A stretch of DNA of 64,000 nucleotides from an uncultured Dorea sp. (GTDB lineage: Bacteria > Bacillota_A > Clostridia > Lachnospirales > Lachnospiraceae), in contig CAJTRM010000004.1 in assembly GCA_910578865.1 (NCBI GenBank), positions 62,001 through 126,000 on the forward strand. Direction: 5' to 3'. The notes beneath the pieces were generated by a model that was given only the letters and a program-made list of their open reading frames with translations, made no database searches and was not told the DNA's origin. A program made the translations under genes and the position numbers. The number at the start of each line of letters is the position of its first letter. The stretch's first letter is position 1. Below, piece after piece: positions 52,705-59,823 of this stretch.

Positions 52705-52740
52705 AAAACCCTTGCATTTGCAGGGGTTTTATGCTATTCT
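52705..52740 (+). promoter_or_regulatory. Terminator of the ABC operon overlapped by the rpsB promoter
   Basis: AAAACCC-T-TGCA pairs with TGCA-G-GGGTTTT (52705-52730), a compact terminator. Within it, TTGCAT (52712-52717), a 17-bp spacer and TATTCT (52735-52740) form a plausible promoter for rpsB. The -35 element would therefore lie in the terminator stem. Confidence 0.6.
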
Positions 52741-52759
52741 TTTATGGTCGCAAAAAACA

Positions 52760-52829
52760 CGCATATATACGTCCGGTATGGTGCCGCACCCGGAAAAGAG
52801 GGATGGTCTTACGGACATAGGTATATGCG
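52760..52829 (+). ncRNA. Structured rpsB leader, candidate S2 autoregulatory element
   Basis: CGCATATA (52760-52767) pairs perfectly with TATATGCG (52822-52829). Inside, GTCCG (52771-52775) pairs with CGGAC (52812-52816), and a CCGG-TAT-GGTG hairpin closes on CACCCGG. The element ends 16 nt before the rpsB ribosome site. Ribosomal protein operons are often controlled by such leaders through their own product; I do not recognise a named family. Confidence 0.55.
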
Positions 52830-52858
52830 GAAGTAAAAACCAGATGGAGGAAAGAAAC

Positions 52859-53605
52859 ATGAGCGTTATTTCAATGAAACAGCTTTTAGAAGCAGGTGTT
52901 CACTTTGGACATCAGACAAGAAGATGGAACCCTAAGATGGCTCCGTATATTTACACAGAGAGAAACGGCATTTACATTATCGACTTACAGAAATCTGTAG
53001 GAAAAGTAGATGAAGCTTACCAGGCAATTTCTGACATTGCATCAGAAGGCGGTACGATCCTGTTCGTAGGGACAAAGAAGCAGGCACAGGACGCAATCCG
53101 GACAGAGGCAGAGCGTTGCGGTATGTTCTATGTAAATGAGAGATGGCTTGGAGGTATGCTTACAAACTTCAAGACGATCAAGAGCAGAATCGGACGCCTG
53201 AAGGATATTGAGAGAATGTCAGAGGACGGTACCTTTGACGTATTGCCGAAAAAAGAAGTTATCCAGATTAAGAAAGAGTGGGAGAAGCTTGAGAAGAATC
53301 TGGGTGGAATTAAAGATATGAAGAAGATTCCGGATGCGATTTTCGTAGTTGACCCGAAGAAAGAGAGAATCTGTGTTCAGGAGGCTCATACACTTGGAAT
53401 TCCGCTGATCGGAATTGCTGATACCAACTGTGATCCTGAAGAATTAGATTATGTAATCCCGGGAAATGACGATGCGATCCGCGCAGTAAAATTAATCGTT
53501 TCTAAGATGGCAGACGCAGTAGTGGAAGCCAATCAGGGAATGACTGCAGCTGATGAGGTATATGAAGAGGCAGTTGAGGACGTAGAGGAAGCAGTAGAAG
53601 AGTAG
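52859..53605 (+). CDS. rpsB: 30S ribosomal protein S2
   Basis: S2 binds late to the small subunit. The 248-residue product begins MSVISMKQLLEAGVHFGHQT and has RRWNPKMAPYIYTERNGI, GTILFVGTKKQAQ, ERWLGGMLTNFKTI and IPLIGIADTNCDPEELDY, all standard. An acidic Glu/Ala-rich tail follows residue 225. ATG 52859 follows GGAGG; the frame is open 49 codons further up, through the leader, without similarity. tsf follows by 22 bp. Confidence 0.98.
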   Translation: MSVISMKQLLEAGVHFGHQTRRWNPKMAPYIYTERNGIYIIDLQKSVGKVDEAYQAISDIASEGGTILFVGTKKQAQDAIRTEAERCGMFYVNERWLGGMLTNFKTIKSRIGRLKDIERMSEDGTFDVLPKKEVIQIKKEWEKLEKNLGGIKDMKKIPDAIFVVDPKKERICVQEAHTLGIPLIGIADTNCDPEELDYVIPGNDDAIRAVKLIVSKMADAVVEANQGMTAADEVYEEAVEDVEEAVEE

Positions 53606-53627
53606 AGACGACAGGGAGGAAAATAAA

Positions 53628-54551
53628 ATGGCAATTACAGCTAGTATGGTAAAAGAGTTAAGAGAGATGACCGGCGCCGGGATGATGGACTGCAAAAAGG
53701 CTCTTAACGAGACAGACGGCAATATGGATGCAGCAGTAGAGTACCTGAGAAAGAACGGACAGGCCAAGGCAGAGAAGAAGGCCGGCCGTATCGCTGCAGA
53801 GGGTATTGTTATGGCTGAGGTGAAGGATGATAAAGCAGCAGCTATCGTGGAAGTAAATTCTGAGACAGACTTCGTTGCCAAGAACGCAGAGTTCCAGGAA
53901 TTTGTAAAGGCAGTTGTAAATCAGGCACTTGCAACAAAGGCAGCTGATATGGACGCATTTATGGCAGAGGCCTGGAATGAGGATGCATCCAAGACAGTGA
54001 AGGATGCACTTACAGAAAAGATTTCCGTGATCGGCGAGAACTTAAGTATCCGCAGATTTGAAAAAGTTGAGACAGAAGGCTGTGTTGTATCTTACATTCA
54101 CGGCGGCGGACGTATCGGTGTCCTTGTGGAGGCTGATACAGATGTTGTGAACGACGAAATTAAGACATGCTTAAAGAATGTAGCTATGCAGGTTGCTGCT
54201 ATGTATCCGAAGTATGTATCCCGTGATGAAGTAGATCAGGCTTTCTTAGACCATGAGAAAGAGATCCTTTTTGCACAGGCAAAGCAGGAGAATGCCGGTA
54301 AGCCGGACAATATCATTGAGAAAATGGTAATCGGACGTCTCAATAAAGAGATGAAAGAGTTCTGTCTGTTAGACCAGGTATATGTACAGGACGGTGACCT
54401 TACTGTTGCCAAGTATGTAGAGAAGGTTGCAAAGGAGAACGGTGCTAAGTTAGCAGTGAAGAGATTTGTTCGTTTCGAGACCGGTGAGGGGCTTGAGAAG
54501 AAGAATGAAGACTTTGCGGCTGAGGTGGCAGCACAGATGGCTGGAAACTAG
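53628..54551 (+). CDS. tsf: Translation elongation factor Ts
   Basis: EF-Ts recycles EF-Tu by nucleotide exchange. The 307-residue product has the UBA-like N-terminal domain VKELREMTGAGMMDCKKAL, the signature VEVNSETDFVAKN near residue 75 and the two dimerisation repeats. It ends with EDFAAEVAAQMAGN. rpsB-tsf is the universal pair. About 150 bp of structured non-coding sequence and then a terminator follow. Confidence 0.98.
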   Translation: MAITASMVKELREMTGAGMMDCKKALNETDGNMDAAVEYLRKNGQAKAEKKAGRIAAEGIVMAEVKDDKAAAIVEVNSETDFVAKNAEFQEFVKAVVNQALATKAADMDAFMAEAWNEDASKTVKDALTEKISVIGENLSIRRFEKVETEGCVVSYIHGGGRIGVLVEADTDVVNDEIKTCLKNVAMQVAAMYPKYVSRDEVDQAFLDHEKEILFAQAKQENAGKPDNIIEKMVIGRLNKEMKEFCLLDQVYVQDGDLTVAKYVEKVAKENGAKLAVKRFVRFETGEGLEKKNEDFAAEVAAQMAGN

Positions 54552-54596
54552 GTGAATCAAGTCCGCAGGACGCAGATGAACCGTATGTTGGAAGCT

Positions 54597-54657
54597 ATGC
54601 AGCGTTGCTTGGCGAACCGAGCCTGAAAGGCGAAGGTGAGGTTAGCAACAGTCGCAT
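54597..54657 (+). ncRNA. Nested stem-loop element after tsf, unidentified RNA
   Basis: The gap between the tsf stop and its terminator holds a multi-tier fold: outer ATGC/GCAT (54597-54600 with 54654-54657), GTTGCT/AGCAAC (54604-54609 with 54644-54649), AACC/GGTT (54615-54618 with 54640-54643) and GCCT-GAA-AGGC (54621-54631). A separate GTCC-GCA-GGAC hairpin lies at 54561-54571. It could be a small RNA, a 3' UTR control element or a relic of a group II intron end. No known family is recognised. Confidence 0.45.
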
Positions 54658-54705
54658 GAATCAGTAGAAATATGTCGAAAACAGACGAATAGAGATAAGA
54701 ATGGG

Positions 54706-54748
54706 AACCCTTGTAAGTGGTGTGGAAATGCCATTTACAGGGGTTTTT
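54706..54748 (+). terminator. Terminator of the rpsB-tsf transcript
   Basis: AACCCTTGTAAGTGG pairs with CCATTTACAGGGGTT with two mismatches around a 10-nt loop, followed by T5. Confidence 0.85.
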
Positions 54749-54835
54749 AATATGTGATATCATGTAAAAAGTTGTGATGGATATTGTTCGTAAAACATGA
54801 TAAAATAAATAAAAAAGAGTATGGGAGTTGATTTT

Positions 54836-55006
54836 ATGCTAGTCAGTACAGATAAAAAATGGGATTATGCATTAGGTATGATTAAAGTAGACGGATTAGA
54901 GCCATCCCCAGAATTTAAAAAATTAATTGAAAAAGAAAGTTGTGGAGAAATGACCACAGAGGATATGCGTAAAGTTTTAGACAAAAAATATAAGATGAAA
55001 GAATAA
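54836..55006 (+). CDS. VbhA-type antitoxin (orphan)
   Basis: The 56-residue protein resembles the small VbhA-like antitoxins that inhibit Fic AMP-transferase toxins by inserting a helix into the active site. The segments WDYALGMIKVDGLEPSPEF, LIEKESCGEMTTEDMRK and the VLDKKYKMKE end are typical of these proteins in Lachnospiraceae. The (S/T)xxxE(G/N)-type inhibitory motif is not obvious. Start ATG 54836 is 8 nt after GGGAG; an ATG 15 bp upstream is possible. Its usual partner should follow, but the next gene keeps only the toxin's first part, so it probably has nothing left to inhibit. Confidence 0.7.
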   Translation: MLVSTDKKWDYALGMIKVDGLEPSPEFKKLIEKESCGEMTTEDMRKVLDKKYKMKE

Positions 55007-55016
55007 GGACATTATT

Positions 55017-55403
55017 ATGAAAGATCCATATTTATATCCACATACAGATATTCTGAAGAATCTTGCTGATATACGGGACAGGGAAATGTTATCGTGCATG
55101 GAAGCAGAATATACGAGTATACGGCTTGCGGAACTTGTGACAGGAGAATCCGTCAGCCGTTTTGATTTTCATGGAAAAGACTGGGAAGTATTGAAACCAC
55201 GGCTGGAGAAAAGCAATAATGGCAGTTATTGGGTAAATAAAATATCCAGAAACCGGGAGCGGGATAATGAAGTCAATAAAAGGCTGTTGTTTGAGGACTG
55301 GACGGTTATCCGGTTCTGGGGAAATGAGATAAAGAAAGATGTGGAAGAGTGTGTGAAGGTTGTGGAAGAGGCGGTTTGGGATGTTGTTTTTGGGGAAGAG
55401 TGA
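55017..55403 (+). pseudogene. Chimeric remnant: Fic toxin N-terminus joined to Vsr-type endonuclease C-terminus
   Basis: The 128-residue frame is intact but looks built from two broken genes. Residues 1-50 (MKDPYLYPHTDILKNLADIR, EAEYTSIRLAEL) match the start of Fic/DOC-family toxins that follow VbhA-like antitoxins. The Fic catalytic motif HPFxxGNGR is absent. From about residue 51, FHGKDWEVLKPRLEK, YWVNKISRNRERDNEVNKRL and DWTVIRFWGNEIKKD match the C-terminal half of very-short-patch-repair-type (Vsr/DUF559-like) endonucleases, whose catalytic Asp lies in the missing N-terminal half. The apparent joint is at FDF/FHGKDW, near base 55167. The start lies 10 bp after the antitoxin gene. Identification of both halves is from memory of family sequences. 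Confidence 0.65.
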
Positions 55404-55515
55404 TATTCTGATTTTTGGTAAGCTATATAGGATAACGTGATAAATAAACATTGACATACTACGGAAGTGGTTAAGTAAGCAAAGATAAAAAACTAAGGGA
55501 GGGGGATTCATTTCA

Positions 55516-55887
55516 ATGTTTTTTATCATGGGAGTTACGCAGGGAAGAAAGAATTTTGACTATAACCAGATAGTGGTTTGCGGGCATTGCGGTTCTTATG
55601 GAAGATATCAGGTGTACATGACTTACATGTGTTTATCGTTATTCTTTATCCCCTGGTTAAAATGGAACAGACAGTACTATGTACAGAGTACATGCTGCAA
55701 TACGGTTTATTCTCTTGCACCGGAGATAGGGAAGAAGGCTGCAAGGGGAGAAAATATAGAAATCCTGCCGGAATACCTGATACAGGTGCAGCCAGGATAC
55801 AAAAGCAGATTCAAAAGGTGTGGGAACTGTGGATTTGAGACGAAGGAAGAATTTGAGTTCTGCCCGAAATGTGGAAGGAGATTTTGA
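55516..55887 (+). CDS. Zinc-ribbon protein
   Basis: The 123-residue protein has a C-terminal zinc ribbon CGNCG...CPKCG (residues 102-121) and an N-terminal CGHCG plus a CC pair (STCCNTVY) that could form a second metal site. A hydrophobic stretch YMCLSLFFIPWLKWNRQYY lies between them, giving possible membrane association. Such proteins are common and poorly characterised in clostridia. A strong AAGGGAGGGGG lies about 12 nt before the ATG. Its stop is 1 bp from the flavodoxin start, so the two are coupled. Confidence 0.75.
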   Translation: MFFIMGVTQGRKNFDYNQIVVCGHCGSYGRYQVYMTYMCLSLFFIPWLKWNRQYYVQSTCCNTVYSLAPEIGKKAARGENIEILPEYLIQVQPGYKSRFKRCGNCGFETKEEFEFCPKCGRRF

Positions 55888-55888
55888 T

Positions 55889-56335
55889 ATGGGTACATTG
55901 GTGATTTATTATTCGCAGACGGGAACGACCAAAGCTGTTGCTGAGAAGATCGCGGAGGTAAAAGAGGCTGACATAGTAGAAATCAAGCCGGAAAAACCTT
56001 ATGAGATGTCTTACGGGAAGACGGTATTGACATCTTTAAAAGAGAAATTTACAAAAGCACGTCCTAAGCTTGCAATGGAGATACCGGATATCCAAAAGTA
56101 TGACCGGATTCTGATTGGATGTCCGATCTGGTGCGGAGGTGCTCCTAATGTAGTCCTGACCCTGCTGGATGCCTTAAATTTAACTGGAAAGCATTTGGCT
56201 GTATTTACGACGAGCGGCGCGACAAAACCGATAAAACTTGCCGTAAGCTTGAAAAAAGCATATTCGGAAGCCAAGTGGCATAAGCCGTTGAATGCAAATG
56301 GCATAACCGAAGAAGGGATTAGAAACTGGATGTAG
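55889..56335 (+). CDS. Flavodoxin family protein
   Basis: The 148-residue protein has the flavodoxin-like fold. The FMN phosphate loop is YYSQTGTTKAVAEKI at residues 7-21, and the isoalloxazine-binding loops are IGCPIWCGGAPNVV near residue 75 and FTTSGAT near residue 103. It probably carries electrons or acts as an NAD(P)H:quinone-type reductase with bound FMN. ATG 55889 follows GGAAGGAG and is placed immediately after the zinc-ribbon gene. The partner enzyme is not evident. Confidence 0.88.
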   Translation: MGTLVIYYSQTGTTKAVAEKIAEVKEADIVEIKPEKPYEMSYGKTVLTSLKEKFTKARPKLAMEIPDIQKYDRILIGCPIWCGGAPNVVLTLLDALNLTGKHLAVFTTSGATKPIKLAVSLKKAYSEAKWHKPLNANGITEEGIRNWM

Positions 56336-56392
56336 AAGGTATAGATTTTGGCAGATACTTTAGCAGCAAAGCTGAGAGAAGGGAAAGAAATC

Positions 56393-56803
56393 ATGGTGAA
56401 ACAGATTGTAAGAGACGTATTCTTCCTGGGGCAGAAATCAGAACCGGCAGCCAGGGATGACCTGCAAGTGGGGAGAGACCTGCAGGATACTTTAAATGCC
56501 AACCGTGATCGTTGTGTCGGCATGGCTGCCAATATGATTGGCGTGAAGAAAAATGTGATTATTATAAATATGGGAGTTATCGACTTGGTGATGTTCAATC
56601 CGGTGTTAGTTCGGAAAAATGGACTCTATGAAACGGAAGAAGGCTGCCTGTCCCTTGACGGGGTTCGTAAAACGAACCGTTATCAGGAGATTGAGGTAGA
56701 ATATTATGATTTCAACTGGAAAAAACAGAAGATAAAGTTGGAAGGTGGGCCTGCACAGATTGCACAGCATGAAATAGATCATCTTTCCGGGAGGGTGATA
56801 TAG
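56393..56803 (+). CDS. def: Peptide deformylase
   Basis: Deformylase removes the N-formyl group from new proteins using Fe2+ or Zn2+. The 136-residue product has all three motifs, in the form seen in the short clostridial type: GMAANMIG (instead of GLAAPQIG), EEGCLSLDG with the metal Cys, and QHEIDHLSG (HEXXH). The start ATG 56393 gives the family N-terminus VKQIVRDVFFLGQKS; a TTG 45 bp upstream is less likely. The family's usual C-terminal extension is lacking. It is probably a second copy, since housekeeping def normally lies with fmt elsewhere. It abuts the macrodomain gene by 2 bp. Confidence 0.9.
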   Translation: MVKQIVRDVFFLGQKSEPAARDDLQVGRDLQDTLNANRDRCVGMAANMIGVKKNVIIINMGVIDLVMFNPVLVRKNGLYETEEGCLSLDGVRKTNRYQEIEVEYYDFNWKKQKIKLEGGPAQIAQHEIDHLSGRVI

Positions 56804-56805
56804 TG

Positions 56806-58053
56806 ATGGGATATCGAATACAGACCGTTCAGGGCGACATTACAAAAGTAGATGATCTGGAAGCAATCGTAAATGCAGCAAACAACAGCTTGCTCGGCGG
56901 CGGGGGCGTAGACGGAGCCATTCACCGGGCGGCCGGTCCTGAGCTTCTGGCTGAATGCAGAAGCCTGCATGGCTGCGGGACAGGAGAGGCAAAGATTACC
57001 GGAGCTTATCATTTGCCATGCAAATATGTGATCCATACGGTAGGACCTGTCTGGCATGGCGGGAGGAAAGGGGAAGAACAGCTCCTTGAAAATGCATATT
57101 GGAATTCGCTTAAGACTGCAGTGGAGCATGGGATTCGGACGATCGCATTTCCGTCTGTCTCAACAGGAGTGTATAGTTATCCTGTAAGTCAGGCGGCGCT
57201 TGTGGCAGTCAGAACCGTGCGAAAATTCTGCGAGGAACATATGGGAAAGATAGACATTGTGAGATTTGTCCTGTTTGATCCGGAAACGTGTGCTGCATAT
57301 GAGCGTGCAATTCTGGAAACAGAAATGAATAAGGAGGTAAGACGTTTGGATATCAGCAGTTATGAAAAGTATATTTCGGAAGAAACGATGATGGGGCCAA
57401 ATAGTGTGAGGATTTTAGCAGAATTATTTGAAAAACATCCTCTGCAGCCAGGTCCAGATGACCTGATTCTTGATCTGGGATGCGGAACGGGATTAACAAG
57501 CCTTGTAATTGCGAAAGAAACAGGAGCAAAGGTTTATGCAAATGATCTATGGATCAGTGCAGAAGAGAATGGGAAACGATTTGTCCAATGGGGAGTCAGT
57601 GAACAGATCGTGCCAATTTGCGAAGACGCGAATCATCTTCCGTTTGAAAAAGAGCAATTCAATGCTCTGGTTAGTATTGATTCTTATCATTATTTTGCAG
57701 GCTTTGATGGATTCTTTCAAGAGAAGATTCTGCCGTTTCTGAGAGACAGAGGAGTGGTTTTGATTGGTATTCCTGGTTTGAAAGATGATTACGCAAGCCG
57801 TGCTGAAGAACTGCTTTCTGATTGGCTTGGTGCGGATACCTATATGTTCAAAAACCCGGCACGATGGAAAGAGATTATTGGCCGCCATGACAGAATTGAA
57901 GCAGTAAAAACGTGGGAGATGGATTGTTTTGGAGAAGCGTGGAGTGAGTGGCTTGCAACAGATAATGAATTTGCCCGCAATGACAGACAGTATTTTGAAA
58001 CAATCATCAAACCATATACTTGTTTTGTTGGTATTTATATAAAGTTGAAATAG
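56806..58053 (+). CDS. Macrodomain-methyltransferase fusion protein
   Basis: The 415-residue frame joins two normally separate proteins. Residues 1-170 are a MacroD/YmdB-type macrodomain with QGDIT, IVNAANNSLLGGGGVDGAIH and the substrate loop SVSTGVYSYP; such enzymes remove ADP-ribose or O-acetyl-ADP-ribose adducts. Residues 181-415 are a class I methyltransferase: MMGPNSVRILAELF, SAM loop LILDLGCGTGLTSLVIAKE, then SIDSYHYFAG; substrate unknown. At the joint lies AAGGAGG (57331-57337) followed 8 nt later by TTG 57346 in frame, exactly where an independent methyltransferase would start. The methyltransferase could therefore be made both fused and free. The ATG at 56806 is two bases after the deformylase stop. 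Confidence 0.88.
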   Translation: MGYRIQTVQGDITKVDDLEAIVNAANNSLLGGGGVDGAIHRAAGPELLAECRSLHGCGTGEAKITGAYHLPCKYVIHTVGPVWHGGRKGEEQLLENAYWNSLKTAVEHGIRTIAFPSVSTGVYSYPVSQAALVAVRTVRKFCEEHMGKIDIVRFVLFDPETCAAYERAILETEMNKEVRRLDISSYEKYISEETMMGPNSVRILAELFEKHPLQPGPDDLILDLGCGTGLTSLVIAKETGAKVYANDLWISAEENGKRFVQWGVSEQIVPICEDANHLPFEKEQFNALVSIDSYHYFAGFDGFFQEKILPFLRDRGVVLIGIPGLKDDYASRAEELLSDWLGADTYMFKNPARWKEIIGRHDRIEAVKTWEMDCFGEAWSEWLATDNEFARNDRQYFETIIKPYTCFVGIYIKLK

Positions 58054-58062
58054 GCATTGTAA

Positions 58063-58137
58063 TGTAATATAAATGGAAATGCAGCAGGTTTTACACCGCT
58101 GCTGGATAAAGAGGGTAAGCCGGTGGTAACGCCTTGA
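58063..58137 (+). pseudogene. 3' remnant of a DUF6440-like gene
   Basis: Directly after the methyltransferase stop, a 24-codon frame reads NGNAAGFTPLLDKEGKPVV plus TP and stop, resembling the C-terminus of DUF6440 proteins. It has no start codon and is preceded by stops, so it is a fragment left by deletion or insertion. Confidence 0.5.
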
Positions 58138-58150
58138 TTCCCACAACTTT

Positions 58151-58206
58151 CAGAGTCGATGAGCTTGTGAAATAAAATCACAGTTCGTCGGCTCTGTTTT
58201 TATTTC
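58151..58206 (+). terminator. Terminator of the accessory patch, convergent with thiD
   Basis: CAGAG-T-CGA pairs with TCG-G-CTCTG with an inner TTGTGA/TCACAG hairpin, followed by T5ATTT. Between here and thiD (58287) nothing else was recognised. Confidence 0.75.
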
Positions 58207-58286
58207 GTGAGGTTTTATGGCAAATGTAAATATAATTTGTCTATATTGCAAAAAAAATAGTTGCCTATGCTCCGTTTCTGAGATTA

Positions 58287-59099
58287 TCAGAAGAATTCTG
58301 CGCTCTTTGCATATTCGCCGGTCAGATTGAAATTGTGCTGCATCGGTCCGCGGCCATGTCCAAGGTTCAGCATAGCTCCCAGCGCCCCGGAGAGGTATTC
58401 CTTAGCCCGCCGGATTGACGCAGGCAGATCGAAGCCTTTGGCAAGATTGGCGGCAATGGCACTGGATAACGTACAGCCGGTGCCGTGGGTGTTGGGATTG
58501 TCGATGCGTGTTCCATAGAACCATGTCCCGGTTCCATTTGTGTACAGGAAGTCGTTGGCGTCGTTGATGTTGTGCCCGCCTTTGAGCAGGACAGCGCAGC
58601 CGTAGGCATTGCATATGTGCCTGGCAGCGGTCTCAATATCCTTTTGGCTGCGTATGGTCATCCCAGAGAGGAGTTCCGCTTCCGGGATATTGGGGGTGGT
58701 TATCGCTGCCAGAGGAAGCAGACAGCACTTCAGCGTGTCCAGCGCCTCCTGATCAATCAGCCGGTCGCCGCTGGTTGCCACCATCACCGGATCTACCACA
58801 ATGTTTTTCGCCTGATAGATTCTCAGACGCTCCGCGATTTTCTTGATTAGCCTGCAAGAGGCCACCATGCCGATCTTCACTGCGTCGGGCGGGATATCTT
58901 CAAACACTGCGTCAATCTGTGCCCCCAGAAATGCGGGAGTCATTTCTATAATTTCTTTCACGCCGGTGGTGTTCTGAACCACCAGTGCTGTGACAGCGCT
59001 CATGGCAAAAACACCGTTCATGGTCATTGCTTTTAGGTCGGCCTGAATCCCGGCACCTCCGCTGGGATCAGTTCCGGCAATGGATAATACTGTTTTCAT
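58287..59099 (-). CDS. thiD: Hydroxymethylpyrimidine/phosphomethylpyrimidine kinase
   Basis: ThiD phosphorylates HMP and then HMP-P to HMP-PP, the pyrimidine half of thiamine. The 270-residue ribokinase-fold product has IAGTDPSGGAGIQADLK at residues 6-22, VVDPVMVATSG, TPNIPEAELL, LKGGH and the catalytic anion-hole motif NTHGTGCTLSSAI. It is the last gene of the minus-strand thiMED operon. The start is supported by AAAGGAG. Confidence 0.97.
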   Translation of the reverse strand: MKTVLSIAGTDPSGGAGIQADLKAMTMNGVFAMSAVTALVVQNTTGVKEIIEMTPAFLGAQIDAVFEDIPPDAVKIGMVASCRLIKKIAERLRIYQAKNIVVDPVMVATSGDRLIDQEALDTLKCCLLPLAAITTPNIPEAELLSGMTIRSQKDIETAARHICNAYGCAVLLKGGHNINDANDFLYTNGTGTWFYGTRIDNPNTHGTGCTLSSAIAANLAKGFDLPASIRRAKEYLSGALGAMLNLGHGRGPMQHNFNLTGEYAKSAEFF

Positions 59100-59181
59100 T
59101 CTCGTGTCTCCTTTATACTATTTTTTAGAAATTCAGTCTAAAATACCGGGCCGTTCGGAGGAAAAATGGCGCTGTGAATTC

Positions 59182-59823
59182 TCAGGGGTTCACCATTTTC
59201 TCCGAGAGAGCCCGCAGCTTCCGGCAGGTTTCTTCAATGTCCTTTGCCGCGAAAATGGCGGACACCAGGGCCACACCGTCCACGCCGCTGCCGGACAGCT
59301 TAAGAAGGTTATCCGGGGTGATGCCGCCGATGGCTACGACAGGAAGATCCACCGCATTACAGATGGCCTGTAAGATTTCAGAGCTCATCTGATCCACATC
59401 AGACTTGGTACTGGTGGGGAACACTGCGCCAAGCCCCAGGTAATCTGCTCCTTCTTGAACGGCCCGGCGTGCCTCCTCCACAGTGTGGACGGAGACTCCA
59501 AGAAGCATCTCCTTCCCTATGCGGCGGCGAACATCGCCTGCGGCCATATCCGATTGGCCCACATGAATACCGTCCGCCCCGCAGGCGAGGGCAATATCCA
59601 CATGGTCATTCACAATAAATGGAACGTTGTATTGGCGGCATAATGCACAGATTTCCTCCGCCTCCTGAAGAAATACTGTGGCTTCCGGTTTCTTTTCGCG
59701 TAGCTGTACACAAGTTACACCGCCTTTTAGTGCAGCTTCCACCTGCTGATAAAGCGTCTGATTTCCAACCCAGGTCCGGTCAGTGACGGCATAGAGTAGC
59801 ATATGCTGCTTATCGCATTTCAT
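59182..59823 (-). CDS. thiE: Thiamine-phosphate synthase
   Basis: ThiE joins HMP-PP and THZ-P to thiamine phosphate. The 213-residue TIM-barrel product shows GGVTCVQLREKK, FIVNDHVDIALACGADGIHVGQSD, GVSVHTVEEA, DYLGLGAVFPTSTK and AIGGITPDNL, all standard. It overlaps thiM by 14 bp at its start, which follows AAAGGAG, so translation is coupled. Confidence 0.97.
   Translation of the reverse strand: MKCDKQHMLLYAVTDRTWVGNQTLYQQVEAALKGGVTCVQLREKKPEATVFLQEAEEICALCRQYNVPFIVNDHVDIALACGADGIHVGQSDMAAGDVRRRIGKEMLLGVSVHTVEEARRAVQEGADYLGLGAVFPTSTKSDVDQMSSEILQAICNAVDLPVVAIGGITPDNLLKLSGSGVDGVALVSAIFAAKDIEETCRKLRALSEKMVNP

Noticed and set aside
52712..52858. N-terminal extension of rpsB through the leader
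   Set aside because: The extension has no S2 similarity, has no ribosome site and coincides with structured RNA.
54557..54763. Minus-strand small frame after tsf
   Set aside because: It runs through the tsf terminator antisense, with no ribosome site; a structured RNA explains the sequence better.
54552..58210. Prophage or integrative element in the accessory patch
   Set aside because: No integrase, transposase, phage structural gene or flanking direct repeat was found; only gene debris and a small cassette are visible.
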